Shown piece after piece: positions 1 to 8,686 of a stretch of 64,000 nucleotides of DNA. Below the pieces are notes generated by a model. That model saw only the letters and a list, made by a program, of their open reading frames with translations, was not told the DNA's origin and did not search any database. The number at the start of each line of letters is the position of its first letter. Position 1 is the first letter of the stretch. This stretch comes from an uncultured Pseudomonadales bacterium (GTDB taxonomy: Bacteria > Pseudomonadota > Gammaproteobacteria > Pseudomonadales > Pseudohongiellaceae), in NCBI GenBank assembly GCA_938091935.1, contig CALKNV010000001.1, positions 143,152 through 207,151 of the forward strand. The letters run 5' to 3'. The translations under genes were made by a program, and so were the position numbers.

Positions 1-202
1 CTAGTGGCTGCGCAGAATTTTTAGCCGGCTCTTGCCCTGTCAGCCAGTCAATATCTATGAAGTCGCCGTCTCTGAGTTCAACTCTTTCACGCGCGTGATT
101 TACAGCAGGCGCGCCCGCGACTTTGCGCCATAGGGTTTGACTATGCCCTTCCGGCAACCACCAGGCAGATCTAAATTCATGCTGAGAAGTGCCAGATGAC
201 AT
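1..202 (-). CDS. YheT-family alpha/beta hydrolase, N-terminal part (truncated by window edge)
   Basis: This is an open frame of 67 codons running off the left edge, too short for the ORF track. It starts with ATG inside the rsmD stop codon (TAATG overlap), which suggests translational coupling. The protein begins MSSGTSQHEFRSAWWLPEGH and continues through SQTLWR and a LRDGDFIDIDW-like stretch. A W-x-GHxQTLW motif followed by RxxLxDGDFxDxDW is the N-terminal signature of the YheT/PF00561 hydrolases, whose physiological substrate is uncertain. The catalytic serine and histidine would lie outside the window. Family assignment rests on the N-terminal motif only. Confidence 0.8.
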   Translation of the reverse strand, partial: MSSGTSQHEFRSAWWLPEGHSQTLWRKVAGAPAVNHARERVELRDGDFIDIDWLTGQEPAKNSAQPL

Positions 203-819
203 TATTTAAGAATTCCTGGATTTATTCCTGAATTGGATCCTGCATTAACTGCTTCGTGATTTGCAAGGAAGAGCCCGAAATGAACTTTCCCTGCTGATTT
301 TTTCTTGATCGTTTCCCATTCAATGGGCAGCTTTTCTTCGGCCAGAGGGCGTTCATGTTCCAGATAGACCTTGGCGCCAGCCTTCAGCGCTCCGCTCTGT
401 TGTAGCAGTCTACATGTCTCATAAAGAATTTCGTCTGCAAAAGGCGGATCCAGAAATGCGATATCGAATAGCCCATCATGGCTGGATTGCGTCAGCCAGT
501 TACTCGTATCGATGTGTTCAATTCTGGCCTTGTCAAACCCGAGCTGCTCAGAATTTTTACGCAGGTTTGCTATGACCTTCGCGTCGCTGTCCAACAGAGT
601 AACCGAGGCAGCTCCCCGGGATAACGCCTCGAATCCAAGCACCCCACTGCCGGCAAAGAGGTCCAGACAATGGGCTCCGACGATCGACATCTGCAGCCAG
701 TTGAAGAGCGTTTCACGTACCCTGTCACCAGTTGGTCTGAGACCATCATGCTCAGGAAAGGTGACCAATCGACTACGGTGTGTGCCCCCGATGATTCTAA
801 GCTGATTCCTGCGCGACAT
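202..819 (-). CDS. rsmD: 16S rRNA (guanine(966)-N(2))-methyltransferase RsmD
   Basis: RsmD methylates G966 of 16S rRNA in the assembling 30S subunit, using S-adenosylmethionine. The protein shows the N-terminal RIIGG-xxR and RPTxDRVRETLFNWL motifs, the SAM-binding DLFAGSGVLGFEALSRGA motif and the catalytic DPPF. The ORF track extends it to 303 residues. I start at the internal ATG giving MSRRNQLRIIGG, which yields 205 residues, the usual length, and leaves about 180 bp for promoters shared with the divergent ftsY. The stop overlaps the start of the YheT-like gene. In many relatives coaD follows rsmD; here it does not. Confidence 0.95.
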   Translation of the reverse strand: MSRRNQLRIIGGTHRSRLVTFPEHDGLRPTGDRVRETLFNWLQMSIVGAHCLDLFAGSGVLGFEALSRGAASVTLLDSDAKVIANLRKNSEQLGFDKARIEHIDTSNWLTQSSHDGLFDIAFLDPPFADEILYETCRLLQQSGALKAGAKVYLEHERPLAEEKLPIEWETIKKKSAGKVHFGLFLANHEAVNAGSNSGINPGILK

Positions 820-1003
820 ACGTTTCCTGAATTGGCGTCGAGTGCGGATGATAAGCAAAAGCTGGGCAACTCGCATCTCGAATACGCTAATCCTCCAACT
901 ACACAGTGTTACCCAGCTCGCTGCGGTGATAGCATTATGTCCGCTCTCGCATCGAGTCTCATTCTTCGTCCCATGGTTTTCAGTTTTAGCTTTCGCAGTC
1001 ATC

Positions 1004-1978
1004 ATGTTTGGAATTGGCAAATCAAAACAACCAGAACAATCCACTTCGCCTGAAACCGAAGCGGGGCTGTTTGTCAGACTCAAGCAAGGCTTGAGCCGAA
1101 CCCGTGGGCGCATTACGGAGGGTATTCAGTCCCTGGTCCTGGGACATAAAAGCATCGATGGAGAGCTGCTGGAAGAGGTGGAAACCCAATTGCTTTCCGC
1201 CGATGTTGGGCTTGAGGCCAGCGAGCAAATCATCGCGAATCTCAAACACAAACTGGATCGCAAGCAACTCGCAGATGGCGAGGCATTTCTTGAGGGGCTT
1301 AAGCAGGAGCTGCAATCGATACTGGCACCTTGCAGCGAAGCACTTAACATTCCTGACTCACCCGACCCATTCGTTATTCTGATTGTCGGAGTCAACGGCG
1401 TTGGCAAGACTACCACCATAGGCAAGCTGGCTAAGCGCCTGCAGTCAGAGGGCAAGAGTGTGATGCTGGCAGCGGGAGATACCTTTCGCGCCGCAGCAGT
1501 CGAACAGTTACAGGTGTGGGGCGAGCGAAATAATGTGCCAGTAGTCGCACAAGCCACTGGTGCAGACAGTGCTTCAGTTATTTTTGATGCGGCGCAATCT
1601 GCAAAGGCCAGAAACATCGACGTCCTGATTGCCGATACAGCGGGGCGACTGCACACCAAAGACAACCTCATGCAGGAGCTGGAAAAAATAGTGCGTGTCC
1701 TGAAGAAGCAGGATGAGCACTATCCCCAGGAAATCATGCTGGTGCTTGATGCCACTACGGGCCAGAACGCATTGAGCCAGGCAGAGAGTTTCAATGCCGC
1801 CACTGAACTCTCCAGCCTCACTTTGACCAAGCTGGACGGAACCGCCAAAGGCGGCGTCGTTTTCGCGCTCGCCAAACGTCTGCAGCTACCTATTCGTTTC
1901 ATAGGCGTGGGCGAACAGGTCGATGACTTGCGACCTTTCGACGCTAAACAATTCATTGCCGCCCTATTTAACGAATAA
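1004..1978 (+). CDS. ftsY: Signal recognition particle receptor FtsY
   Basis: FtsY is the SRP receptor GTPase. It docks ribosome-SRP complexes at the inner membrane and delivers membrane proteins to SecYEG. A short charged N-terminal region (rich in Q, E and K) precedes the NG domain. The G1 P-loop GVNGVGKTTTIGKLAKRL, the DTAGRLHTKDNLMQEL motif and TKLDGTAKGG are all present. The ORF track starts upstream at 842, but the added residues look non-native. The ATG at 1004 (MFGIGKSKQ) gives 324 residues and the usual MFG-type beginning. It is first in an ftsY-ftsE-ftsX operon and divergent from rsmD. Confidence 0.95.
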   Translation: MFGIGKSKQPEQSTSPETEAGLFVRLKQGLSRTRGRITEGIQSLVLGHKSIDGELLEEVETQLLSADVGLEASEQIIANLKHKLDRKQLADGEAFLEGLKQELQSILAPCSEALNIPDSPDPFVILIVGVNGVGKTTTIGKLAKRLQSEGKSVMLAAGDTFRAAAVEQLQVWGERNNVPVVAQATGADSASVIFDAAQSAKARNIDVLIADTAGRLHTKDNLMQELEKIVRVLKKQDEHYPQEIMLVLDATTGQNALSQAESFNAATELSSLTLTKLDGTAKGGVVFALAKRLQLPIRFIGVGEQVDDLRPFDAKQFIAALFNE

Positions 1979-1995
1979 TTTGACGACTAAGCTGA

Positions 1996-2655
1996 ATGAT
2001 CAAGTTCGACAATGTCAGCATGCGCTACCCGCAAGGTCTGGATGCACTGACCAACGTCAGCTTTGAAATCAATAAAGGCGAAATGGTATTCCTCACCGGG
2101 CACTCCGGTGCGGGCAAAAGCACCTTACTGCGCCTGATATTGGCGCTGGAGCAGTGCTCCGGTGGCGAGGTAATCGTCAACGGCGCTAATCTCGGTAGAC
2201 TGCCGAGATCCAGGATTCCTTTCCACCGCCGCCAGATCGGTGCCGTATTCCAGGATCATCAACTCTTGTTTGATCGTAGCGTCGGCGCGAATGTGGCCCT
2301 GCCACTGGAAATAGCCGAATTCCCCCCGACAGAAGTGCAGCGCAGAGTTCGCGCGGCACTGGATAAAGTTGGTCTTTTAAATAAAGAAAGGATGCTGCCC
2401 GCGCGCCTGTCTGGCGGTGAGCAACAACGGGTGGGCATCGCGCGTGCGGTGGTTAATCGGCCCCGCATAATCCTGGCCGATGAGCCTACAGGCAATCTTG
2501 ACCCAGAGCTGTCCGCCGAGGTCATGTCGGTATTTGAGCAATTTAGCCATGTCGGCGTGAGCCTGCTTATCGCCAGCCATGACAAGTCGCTATTGGAAAA
2601 TTTCCAGCATCGCACCCTCGCCCTGGATCACGGCAGGCTAATTAGCGATGGCTAA
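1996..2655 (+). CDS. ftsE: Cell division ATP-binding protein FtsE
   Basis: FtsE is the ATPase of the FtsEX complex. It acts at the septum to activate periplasmic peptidoglycan amidases through FtsX and EnvC-type partners. The 219-residue protein starts [14 protein letters not shown] and carries Walker [12 protein letters not shown], the signature [15 protein letters not shown] and Walker [15 protein letters not shown]. It lies 17 bp after ftsY, and its end overlaps ftsX by 8 bp, so the three genes are very likely co-transcribed and the last two translationally coupled. Confidence 0.97.
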   Translation: MIKFDNVSMRYPQGLDALTNVSFEINKGEMVFLTGHSGAGKSTLLRLILALEQCSGGEVIVNGANLGRLPRSRIPFHRRQIGAVFQDHQLLFDRSVGANVALPLEIAEFPPTEVQRRVRAALDKVGLLNKERMLPARLSGGEQQRVGIARAVVNRPRIILADEPTGNLDPELSAEVMSVFEQFSHVGVSLLIASHDKSLLENFQHRTLALDHGRLISDG

Positions 2656-3622
2656 AATCAAGCAACCAAACACCAAACGAACCCCCGCGACCAGAGGCGG
2701 CGCGCCCAGCCAATTCTCCCACTCGCGGATTGTGGTGCACCGCAAGGTAGCCAGTGAAAGCCTAAGGCAATTGCTGCGCGCACCTGGCACCAGCGGCTTG
2801 GTGGTAGTGGTAATTGCGGTGGCTATGATGCTGCCAGCGCTCTTGCTGCTGTTGACCAGTAATCTGCAGGCTAATATGGGCAGTGTGGAGAAAGCTGCCC
2901 AGATTACAGCATATTTCTACCTGGCAGTTCCTGATGATAAAGCTTTGGAAGTGAGTGAGCGCTTACAATCAATGGCTGAGGTAGCAGACGTTGATTACGT
3001 GTCAGCCAGTGATGCACTCACTGAATTCAGCCAGGCGTCTGGGCTAGGGGCGACACTGCAGAGTCTGGCGCAAAATCCCCTGCCCAGTGCGCTGATCATT
3101 ACGCCAGCACGCTCAAGCCCGGACACTGCCAATACCATTGAACAAAGCTTGGCGACCTTTGAAGAAGTCGAGTTCGTGCAACTTGACTACCTCTGGTTGC
3201 AGCGTCTGGAAGCCCTATTGAGCCTGGTCAACCAGCTCGGCGGCTTGCTGCTGGTGTTGGTGGCTATCGGGCTTATAGTCATCATTGGAAACGCTATTCG
3301 CGTGGGGGTCGAAAGCAAACGCGAGGAGATCCGCATCATCAAGCAATTTGGCGGCGCGGACAGCTTCATTGCGCGCCCCTTTCTCTACACCGGTTTGTAT
3401 CTGGGTGCTGCGGGCGGCCTACTCGCCTGCATCTTATTGCTGTTGGTGTTGTCGAGCCTGGGACCTGCTGTGGCTGAGGTGGCTTCGCTCTATGACAGCG
3501 ACTTTCAACTAATTGGCCTGAGCGTGCTGGAGAATCTCTTATTGATCACGGCCGCAGCTGGGCTTGGCTGGGTTTCAGCTTTTACCTCAGTTTTAAGGAA
3601 GATAGCTACAATTAGCGCTTAA
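2648..3622 (+). CDS. ftsX: Cell division protein FtsX
   Basis: FtsX is the four-pass membrane partner of FtsE. This 324-residue protein has a long basic cytoplasmic N-terminus, then a first membrane segment (about residues 48-70, GLVVVVIAVAMMLPALLLLL). A periplasmic loop of roughly 120 residues follows, with AQITAYFYL and PLPSALIITP typical of the family, then three more hydrophobic segments. A conserved RxEIRIIKQFGG-like stretch lies between segments 2 and 3. The start overlaps ftsE by 8 bp. No clear hairpin terminator follows it. Confidence 0.95.
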   Translation: MAKIKQPNTKRTPATRGGAPSQFSHSRIVVHRKVASESLRQLLRAPGTSGLVVVVIAVAMMLPALLLLLTSNLQANMGSVEKAAQITAYFYLAVPDDKALEVSERLQSMAEVADVDYVSASDALTEFSQASGLGATLQSLAQNPLPSALIITPARSSPDTANTIEQSLATFEEVEFVQLDYLWLQRLEALLSLVNQLGGLLLVLVAIGLIVIIGNAIRVGVESKREEIRIIKQFGGADSFIARPFLYTGLYLGAAGGLLACILLLLVLSSLGPAVAEVASLYDSDFQLIGLSVLENLLLITAAAGLGWVSAFTSVLRKIATISA

Positions 3623-3681
3623 TGATATGACTTTAACGGATTTTGTGCAGACACGGTGGCCCTAGAAAAAATTCCGATTTG

Positions 3682-3710
3682 GCCCTTGAAATACCCCGCA
3701 GCGCCCATAC
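3682..3710 (+). promoter_or_regulatory. Possible heat-shock (sigma-32-type) promoter upstream of rpoH
   Basis: CCCTTGAA, a full match to the sigma-32 -35 core, is followed 12 nt later by GCCCATAC, which resembles the CCCCATnT -10 element with two mismatches. It lies about 200 bp before rpoH. The spacing is one base short of the usual 13-17, so this is tentative. If real it would let RpoH activate its own gene. Confidence 0.35.
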
Positions 3711-3867
3711 CTTTAAAGACCGGCTAGAGTGCAACGTCTCGTGCCTGGCATGAGGCACTTCGACGATTTTTGAATCGGGCCTGATACAGCAAATGGCGGT
3801 GTCCTTTAACACTGCAGCCTCGCCAAATGGCACGGCTAAATGAAAAATGCTAAAATTTGGTCTATTA

Positions 3868-3882
3868 ACGAGCAAATCTCGT
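3868..3882 (+). other. Short inverted repeat in the rpoH leader
   Basis: ACGAG-CAAAT-CTCGT is a perfect 5-bp stem with a 5-nt loop about 35 nt before the chosen rpoH start. It could form a small hairpin in the mRNA leader. The stem is short and could occur by chance. Confidence 0.3.
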
Positions 3883-3916
3883 AATTATCCAAGTAACGGT
3901 GAATGCAAGAGCAACT

Positions 3917-4777
3917 ATGAGCATAGGTAAGAGTTTACAAGTCATTGATCCGGCCACTCCAGGCCGCGACCTGACCGCTTACATCGCGTCCGTAAACAGT
4001 ATCGCTATACTGACCCCCGAGCAGGAGCTCGAGTTAGCCAAGCAGTACTACTACGAAGAAGACGTTGATGCTGCGCGCCAGCTGGTCATGGCGCACCTAC
4101 GTTTTGTCGTGCATATGGCCAAGACTTATTCAGGCTATGGGTTGTCCCAGGCCGATTTGATCCAGGAAGGAAACGTAGGCCTGATGAAGGCGGTTAAGCG
4201 TTTCAATCCGGAAGTGGGTGTTCGCCTGGTGTCCTTTGCTGTGCATTGGATCAAGGCGGAGATGCACGAATATATTTTGCGCAACTGGCGAATTGTTAAA
4301 ATCGCCACCACTAAAGCGCAACGCAAACTCTTCTTTAACCTGCGCAGCTCCAAGAAGAAGCTGGGGTGGTTAAATAATGAAGAGACGGAAGCAGTAGCAC
4401 AAGATCTCGGCGTTGATCCAAAAGTCGTAAGACAGATGGAAGGCCGCATGAGCTCTTACGATACTTCTTTCGATGCCGAGCCTGATAGCGATGATGATGC
4501 TGTATATCGGGCTCCGGCTTATTACCTCGAAGATCAAACTTCCGATATCGCTGAGAATCTGGAAGAGGCCGAGTGGGAAGCGGTGACCAACAATAGCCTT
4601 ATGCTCGCTCTGGACGGACTTGATGAGCGCAGTAAGGACATCTTGCGCAGTCGCTGGTTGTGTGATGAAAAGTCCACCCTGCACGAGCTGGCTGACAAGT
4701 ACGGAATTTCTGCTGAGCGTATTCGTCAGCTGGAAAAGAATGCGATGAACAAGATCAAGGCCAAAATGGAGGCCTGA
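3917..4777 (+). CDS. rpoH: RNA polymerase sigma-32 factor RpoH
   Basis: RpoH directs RNA polymerase to heat-shock promoters. The sequence shows region 2 ([59 protein letters not shown]). It also has the RpoH box QRKLFFNLR, which separates it from RpoD and RpoS, and the region 4 helix-turn-helix [21 protein letters not shown]. The ORF track starts at a GTG (3899). I prefer the ATG at 3917 (MSIGKSLQ), which gives 286 residues, close to the usual size. A strong rho-independent terminator follows, so it is probably monocistronic. Confidence 0.95.
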   Translation: MSIGKSLQVIDPATPGRDLTAYIASVNSIAILTPEQELELAKQYYYEEDVDAARQLVMAHLRFVVHMAKTYSGYGLSQADLIQEGNVGLMKAVKRFNPEVGVRLVSFAVHWIKAEMHEYILRNWRIVKIATTKAQRKLFFNLRSSKKKLGWLNNEETEAVAQDLGVDPKVVRQMEGRMSSYDTSFDAEPDSDDDAVYRAPAYYLEDQTSDIAENLEEAEWEAVTNNSLMLALDGLDERSKDILRSRWLCDEKSTLHELADKYGISAERIRQLEKNAMNKIKAKMEA

Positions 4778-4848
4778 GGCCAATCCGACATTGCCCCGAG
4801 ATCGATAGACCATGCAAGAATACAACTTTTGAGATCTTGTATTATTTT

Positions 4849-4873
4849 AAGCCGCGTAGATCGCGGCTTTTTT
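4849..4873 (+). terminator. Rho-independent terminator after rpoH
   Basis: AAGCCGCG-TAGAT-CGCGGCTT forms a perfect 8-bp GC-rich stem with a 5-nt loop and runs straight into six T residues, about 70 bp after the rpoH stop. Confidence 0.9.
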
Positions 4874-4969
4874 CTGCGCGACATTCTGAACAATCAGGCA
4901 TAATCAATCGCTTGCGGTCACACCCCAATAAACGCTAACTAATTTTTCCCAAGCATCGTAGTCGAAAGC

Positions 4970-5362
4970 ATGGCAAAACACATTCTTATCCTCGCCTGCG
5001 TTAATGGCTTTCTTGTGGTTGCCATTGGTGCCTTCGGCGCCCACGGACTCGAGTCATTGCTAGACTCTGCGGCACTTGCGACCTATGAAACTGGTGTGGA
5101 CTACCACATGTTTCACACCCTCGCCCTGTTCGGCTGCGGCCTGCTTGCCGTGAATCATCCGGACAGTGTCCAACTAAAATTCGCCGCGCGACTGTTCCTG
5201 CTTGGTATAATTTTTTTCGCTGGCAGCCTCTACCTACTTAGCGTAACCGGTATCAGTTGGTTAGGTGCGATTACACCCATTGGTGGAGTTGGTTTCCTGG
5301 GAGGGTGGACTTGCCTGGGCTGGTTTGCCACGACCCAGAAACTATCCTCGGCAAACGAATGA
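4970..5362 (+). CDS. DUF423 family membrane protein
   Basis: This is a 130-residue, four-helix membrane protein of the DUF423/YgdD family, whose function is not established. Typical features are the N-terminal GAFGAHGLE motif, TYETGVDYHMFHTLAL, the FFAGSLYLLSVTG segment and the ITPIGGVGFLGGW C-terminal segment. Its stop overlaps the first possible thiS start (ATGA), so it probably heads a DUF423-thiS-thiG operon. I see no functional link between the family and thiamine synthesis. Confidence 0.85.
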   Translation: MAKHILILACVNGFLVVAIGAFGAHGLESLLDSAALATYETGVDYHMFHTLALFGCGLLAVNHPDSVQLKFAARLFLLGIIFFAGSLYLLSVTGISWLGAITPIGGVGFLGGWTCLGWFATTQKLSSANE

Positions 5363-5565
5363 CTATGGAAATATCGGTAAACGGCAAGCAACACAAGTTT
5401 GAGCAGGACATGAGCCTGATGGATTTGCTGCACGCTCTAGCGTTAACTGAGGGGCGCATTGCAGTCGAAGTAAACGGCGAGATTGTGCCTCGCAGCCAGT
5501 TTGCAGCACAGCAGATTAACCACCAGGACAAGATTGAAATCGTCCAGGCGATAGGGGGAGGTTAA
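5359..5565 (+). CDS. thiS: Sulfur carrier protein ThiS
   Basis: ThiS is a ubiquitin-like carrier. Its C-terminal glycine thiocarboxylate donates sulfur to the thiazole of thiamine. The ORF-track version (102 aa) is too long. The native protein is either [10 protein letters not shown] (68 aa, ATGA overlap with the previous gene) or MEISVNGK (66 aa, start 5365, the E. coli length). It ends IVQAIGGG, with the required C-terminal Gly-Gly. It lies 10 bp before thiG. No TPP riboswitch is visible upstream. Confidence 0.93.
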   Translation: MTMEISVNGKQHKFEQDMSLMDLLHALALTEGRIAVEVNGEIVPRSQFAAQQINHQDKIEIVQAIGGG

Positions 5566-5575
5566 TATACCCGAC

Positions 5576-6367
5576 ATGAGTTTGAATCAGGATAAACCAT
5601 TAGTTGTCGCAGGCGTGGAATACCAGTCGCGGCTTATTATCGGCAGCGGCAAATACAAGGATTTTGAGGAGAACCTCTCGGCCCTGGAAGCAAGCGCAGC
5701 AGAAATGATTACCGTCGCTATCCGGCGCGTGAATCTCGGCCAGAACAAAGATGAGCCCAGCTTGCTAGAGGTGATCTCACCCGAACGTTATACCATCCTG
5801 CCCAACACGGCAGGCTGCTATACAGCGGAAGACGCAGTTCGCACCTGCCGCATGGCGCGTGAGCTGCTGGATGGACACAAGCTGGTTAAACTGGAAGTTC
5901 TGGGCGACCAAAAAACCCTGTATCCCAACGTAACTGAAACCCTTGCCGCTGCCGAAATACTGGTTGCCGATGGTTTCGATGTGATGGTTTACACCTCAGA
6001 TGATCCACTAGTCGCAAAACGTCTGGAAGAGATTGGCTGCGTTGCCGTGATGCCCCTGGGCGCACCAATTGGATCTGGCCTTGGCATTCGTAATCCCTAC
6101 AATATTCGCATGATCCTGGAAAACGCATCTGTCCCAATCATCGTCGATGCCGGTGTGGGCACGGCCTCTGATGCCAGTATTGCCATGGAGCTAGGTTGCG
6201 ATGGGGTACTTATGAACACCGCGATCGCGGAGGCGCAAAATCCAGTGTTGATGGCCTCAGCGATGAAGAAAGCGGTTGAGTCAGGGCGTGAAGCGTTCCT
6301 GGCCGGTCGTATGCCAAGACGCCTGTATGCCAGTGCCTCTTCGCCCATCGACGGGACTTTCTTCTAG
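5576..6367 (+). CDS. thiG: Thiazole synthase ThiG
   Basis: ThiG builds the thiazole phosphate of thiamine from deoxyxylulose-5-phosphate, dehydroglycine and the ThiS thiocarboxylate. The 263-residue TIM-barrel protein shows [11 protein letters not shown] near the start and [21 protein letters not shown]. It also has [14 protein letters not shown] and the phosphate-binding [22 protein letters not shown]. It is complete and follows thiS closely. Other thiamine genes (thiC, thiE, thiF, thiO) are not in the window. Confidence 0.97.
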   Translation: MSLNQDKPLVVAGVEYQSRLIIGSGKYKDFEENLSALEASAAEMITVAIRRVNLGQNKDEPSLLEVISPERYTILPNTAGCYTAEDAVRTCRMARELLDGHKLVKLEVLGDQKTLYPNVTETLAAAEILVADGFDVMVYTSDDPLVAKRLEEIGCVAVMPLGAPIGSGLGIRNPYNIRMILENASVPIIVDAGVGTASDASIAMELGCDGVLMNTAIAEAQNPVLMASAMKKAVESGREAFLAGRMPRRLYASASSPIDGTFF

Positions 6368-6517
6368 CGCTCCTTCTGGCTTTCGGCTCATTTACTATTA
6401 ACCTATTCATCACAGAGACTGCCGCACGTGCACCCTCTGAATTTCCCGGCAGCGGCACAGCGCCGATCAAAGGATAACAAAGCGTGTTGAATACTCAGCC
6501 CGGAATAAACTGTCACC

Positions 6518-7204
6518 ATGGTCTCTGACCCCTCAAAACGTCCCATACGCAGTTTTGTTATTCGTGCGGGAAGAACCACCGATTCCCAGCGCAAAGCGCT
6601 CAGCGACCACTGGGATGACTATGTCATTCCCTTTGCGGCCAAGCCCCTTAAAGTCAGTGATCACTTTCCAGAGTCCGACCGACTCACGGTAGAAATTGGG
6701 TTTGGCATGGGCGACTCCTTGCTGGAGATGGCACAGCAGGATCCAAGCACTAATTTTCTTGGCATCGAGGTTCACCGCCCAGGAGTCGGGAAGTTACTCC
6801 ACGGTATTACCGAACATCAGGTCAAGAATCTCAAAATCATGTGCCATGATGCCACGGAAGTCATTGCTGACTGCTTTCCAGAGCAGAGCATCGATAACAT
6901 TTTGGTTTTCTTTCCGGACCCCTGGCCGAAGAAACGACACCACAAGCGCCGAATCATACAGCCTGGGTTTGTCTCATTGCTGTCTAGCAGGTTGAAGCAA
7001 GGCGGCCATTTACATCTGGCGACCGATTGGGAGCAATATGCCGAGCATATGATGGAAGTACTTGAGCAGGAGACCACACTGAGCAATGCCTTTGGCAAGG
7101 GGAAGTATTACGAAGACCCAGCGCGACCGCCGACTAAATTTGAAAGTCGCGGCCGCCGCCTTGGTCATGGCGTCTGGGATTTACTCTTTAAAAGAATCAG
7201 CTAG
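6518..7204 (+). CDS. trmB: tRNA (guanine-N(7)-)-methyltransferase TrmB
   Basis: TrmB makes m7G46 in tRNAs. The 228-residue protein has IRSFVIRAGRTTDSQ near the start, the SAM motif VEIGFGMGDSLLEMA, the FLGIEVHRPGVGKLL segment and the family hallmark FFPDPWPKKRHHKRR. It ends with the substrate-binding TKFESRGRRLGHGVWDL motif. It stands alone after thiG with a 150-bp spacer and converges with the YgjP-like gene. Confidence 0.96.
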   Translation: MVSDPSKRPIRSFVIRAGRTTDSQRKALSDHWDDYVIPFAAKPLKVSDHFPESDRLTVEIGFGMGDSLLEMAQQDPSTNFLGIEVHRPGVGKLLHGITEHQVKNLKIMCHDATEVIADCFPEQSIDNILVFFPDPWPKKRHHKRRIIQPGFVSLLSSRLKQGGHLHLATDWEQYAEHMMEVLEQETTLSNAFGKGKYYEDPARPPTKFESRGRRLGHGVWDLLFKRIS

Positions 7205-7208
7205 ATGT

Positions 7209-7967
7209 TCAGAACCAGAACCGGTGTTCGTGCTCTTTTAGCCAGTCGATGTATTGCTCAGATTGGGGGCAAATAGAATCAACCAATTGCCAGAATCGCT
7301 TCGAATGGTCCATGTGAATGAGATGGCAGACTTCATGGGTAATCATGTAATCAATGATGCTGTAGGGCGCCAGCATGATTAGCCAGTTGTATTGCAGCAC
7401 GCCCGCTGAGGTACAGTGGCCCCATTTGGACTTGGTTTTTCGTAATTTAATTTCGGTGATCTTGTGCTCAACTCCGAGGTGGTGGGCAAGGCCACGAGCT
7501 CTCGGCAAGATATACTGGCTGGCCTTATCAATCAGGAAATCCTCAACTTGTTCCTGGGCTTTTGCCGGCGTCAGTTTATGCCCCTGGATGATGAACTGAT
7601 CACCGTTGACCAAGATGCGCCGTTTACGCCCCTCTTTGAACACAATCGTAAGTTCCCGGGCACGGTAAAAAATCTTGCTGCCGTTTTCGATCCGCAACAT
7701 TTCCTGCTGTCGCTGCGATTCTTCATGCAGGCGATTGTGAATCCAGTCTTCATTGCTTTGCACGAACTCTTCAACTTCGGCCCGTGATGCCTGGTAGGGG
7801 ACTTTTACAATGACTTTTCCAGGCTTTATATAAAGAGCCAGGGTCTTCCGCTTACTGCGCTGTACCTCGCAGCTATAAGGCGCCGGCGGCAGTTTGCCGC
7901 CGTGGATATTTAGCGGGACTATTTTAGCCTTGGGTTTGGCTTTGGTTTTCGCTCTGGTTTTAGCCAT
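7209..7967 (-). CDS. YgjP-like M48-type metal-dependent hydrolase
   Basis: This 252-residue protein belongs to the YgjP/DUF45 family of zinc hydrolases. The N-terminus is very basic (repeated KTKAKPKAK). Near the C-terminus it has the HExxH-type zinc motif in MITHEVCHLIHMDHSKRFW, preceded by the family motif KWGHCTSAGVLQYNW. Homologues are annotated variously as peptidases or UTP pyrophosphatase, so the substrate is uncertain. Its start overlaps the end of the upstream methyltransferase gene by 8 bp, so the pair is probably translationally coupled. Confidence 0.85.
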   Translation of the reverse strand: MAKTRAKTKAKPKAKIVPLNIHGGKLPPAPYSCEVQRSKRKTLALYIKPGKVIVKVPYQASRAEVEEFVQSNEDWIHNRLHEESQRQQEMLRIENGSKIFYRARELTIVFKEGRKRRILVNGDQFIIQGHKLTPAKAQEQVEDFLIDKASQYILPRARGLAHHLGVEHKITEIKLRKTKSKWGHCTSAGVLQYNWLIMLAPYSIIDYMITHEVCHLIHMDHSKRFWQLVDSICPQSEQYIDWLKEHEHRFWF

Positions 7968-8511
7968 GCTCTACCGGTCTCCGGGCCACCAGACTGGCGA
8001 TGGCCCTTTTTGGGTTTTTCCGCTCACCTTCGAAATAGTACAAAATTTCCCAGTCCGCGAAGAGTTCTCTCAATTCATTCTCTGCCAGCAAGAAGTCCGG
8101 ATTACCAGGTCGTCCGAACTCGCGCTGGCCGATGGTAAAAGTCTCGTAAAAAAGCAATCCGCCTTGTCGCACCGCCTGACGAATGTCTGCCATCAGCGGC
8201 CTGTGCAAATAATTAAACACCAGAATTGCGTCAAACGTTTTACCGCGCAAAGGGCACTGTTCTGGTTGTTCGAAATCAACATGCCACAGCTGAACCAACT
8301 CTGGATTGCCGTGCGCTTTAGCCGCCAGCGCAGTCAATTTATCCCCGTTCACATCAGCGAAAATGACGGGTAATTGCCGTTCAACTAGAAACAACCCATT
8401 GCGTCCGTTCCCGCACGCTAAATCCAGAATGCCATGAGTCATTTCCAGCTCGTTTAGCAGTGCAAGCTTGTCTGACACGAGCGCTGCCGCGTTGGCGTTT
8501 GAATGGGTCAT
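7960..8511 (-). CDS. Small class I SAM-dependent methyltransferase
   Basis: A 183-residue Rossmann-fold methyltransferase with motif I ILDLACGNGRNGLFL, motif II PVIFADVNGDKL and AILVFNYLHRPLM at motif IV. The overall form is TehB-like (methyltransf_25/31), but tellurite resistance cannot be claimed. It overlaps the YgjP-like gene by 8 bp and is divergent from cmoA. The substrate is unknown. Confidence 0.8.
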   Translation of the reverse strand: MTHSNANAAALVSDKLALLNELEMTHGILDLACGNGRNGLFLVERQLPVIFADVNGDKLTALAAKAHGNPELVQLWHVDFEQPEQCPLRGKTFDAILVFNYLHRPLMADIRQAVRQGGLLFYETFTIGQREFGRPGNPDFLLAENELRELFADWEILYYFEGERKNPKRAIASLVARRPVEHG

Positions 8512-8686
8512 AGATAAGCGGATAATAGGCTAACAGCATTGCCTGTTTTGCAATGCGTAAAATAAGTGAATCAAACTCCACGTACAACAATTATCGTATG
8601 CCTGTTATCTTGCAGACACGCGGCTAATGACAGCACTGCTATTGAGTCGGCACCATCGATTAATGAGTTAGGAATTTCTTGCCCCT

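Noticed and set aside
202-1113. 303-residue version of RsmD and 378-residue version of FtsY (842..1978) in the ORF track
   Set aside because: The extra N-terminal parts overlap each other on opposite strands and do not resemble either family. The internal ATGs give standard lengths.
4874-4969. TPP riboswitch before the DUF423-thiS-thiG genes
   Set aside because: The spacer lacks the CTGAGA-type THI box and is too short for the fold.
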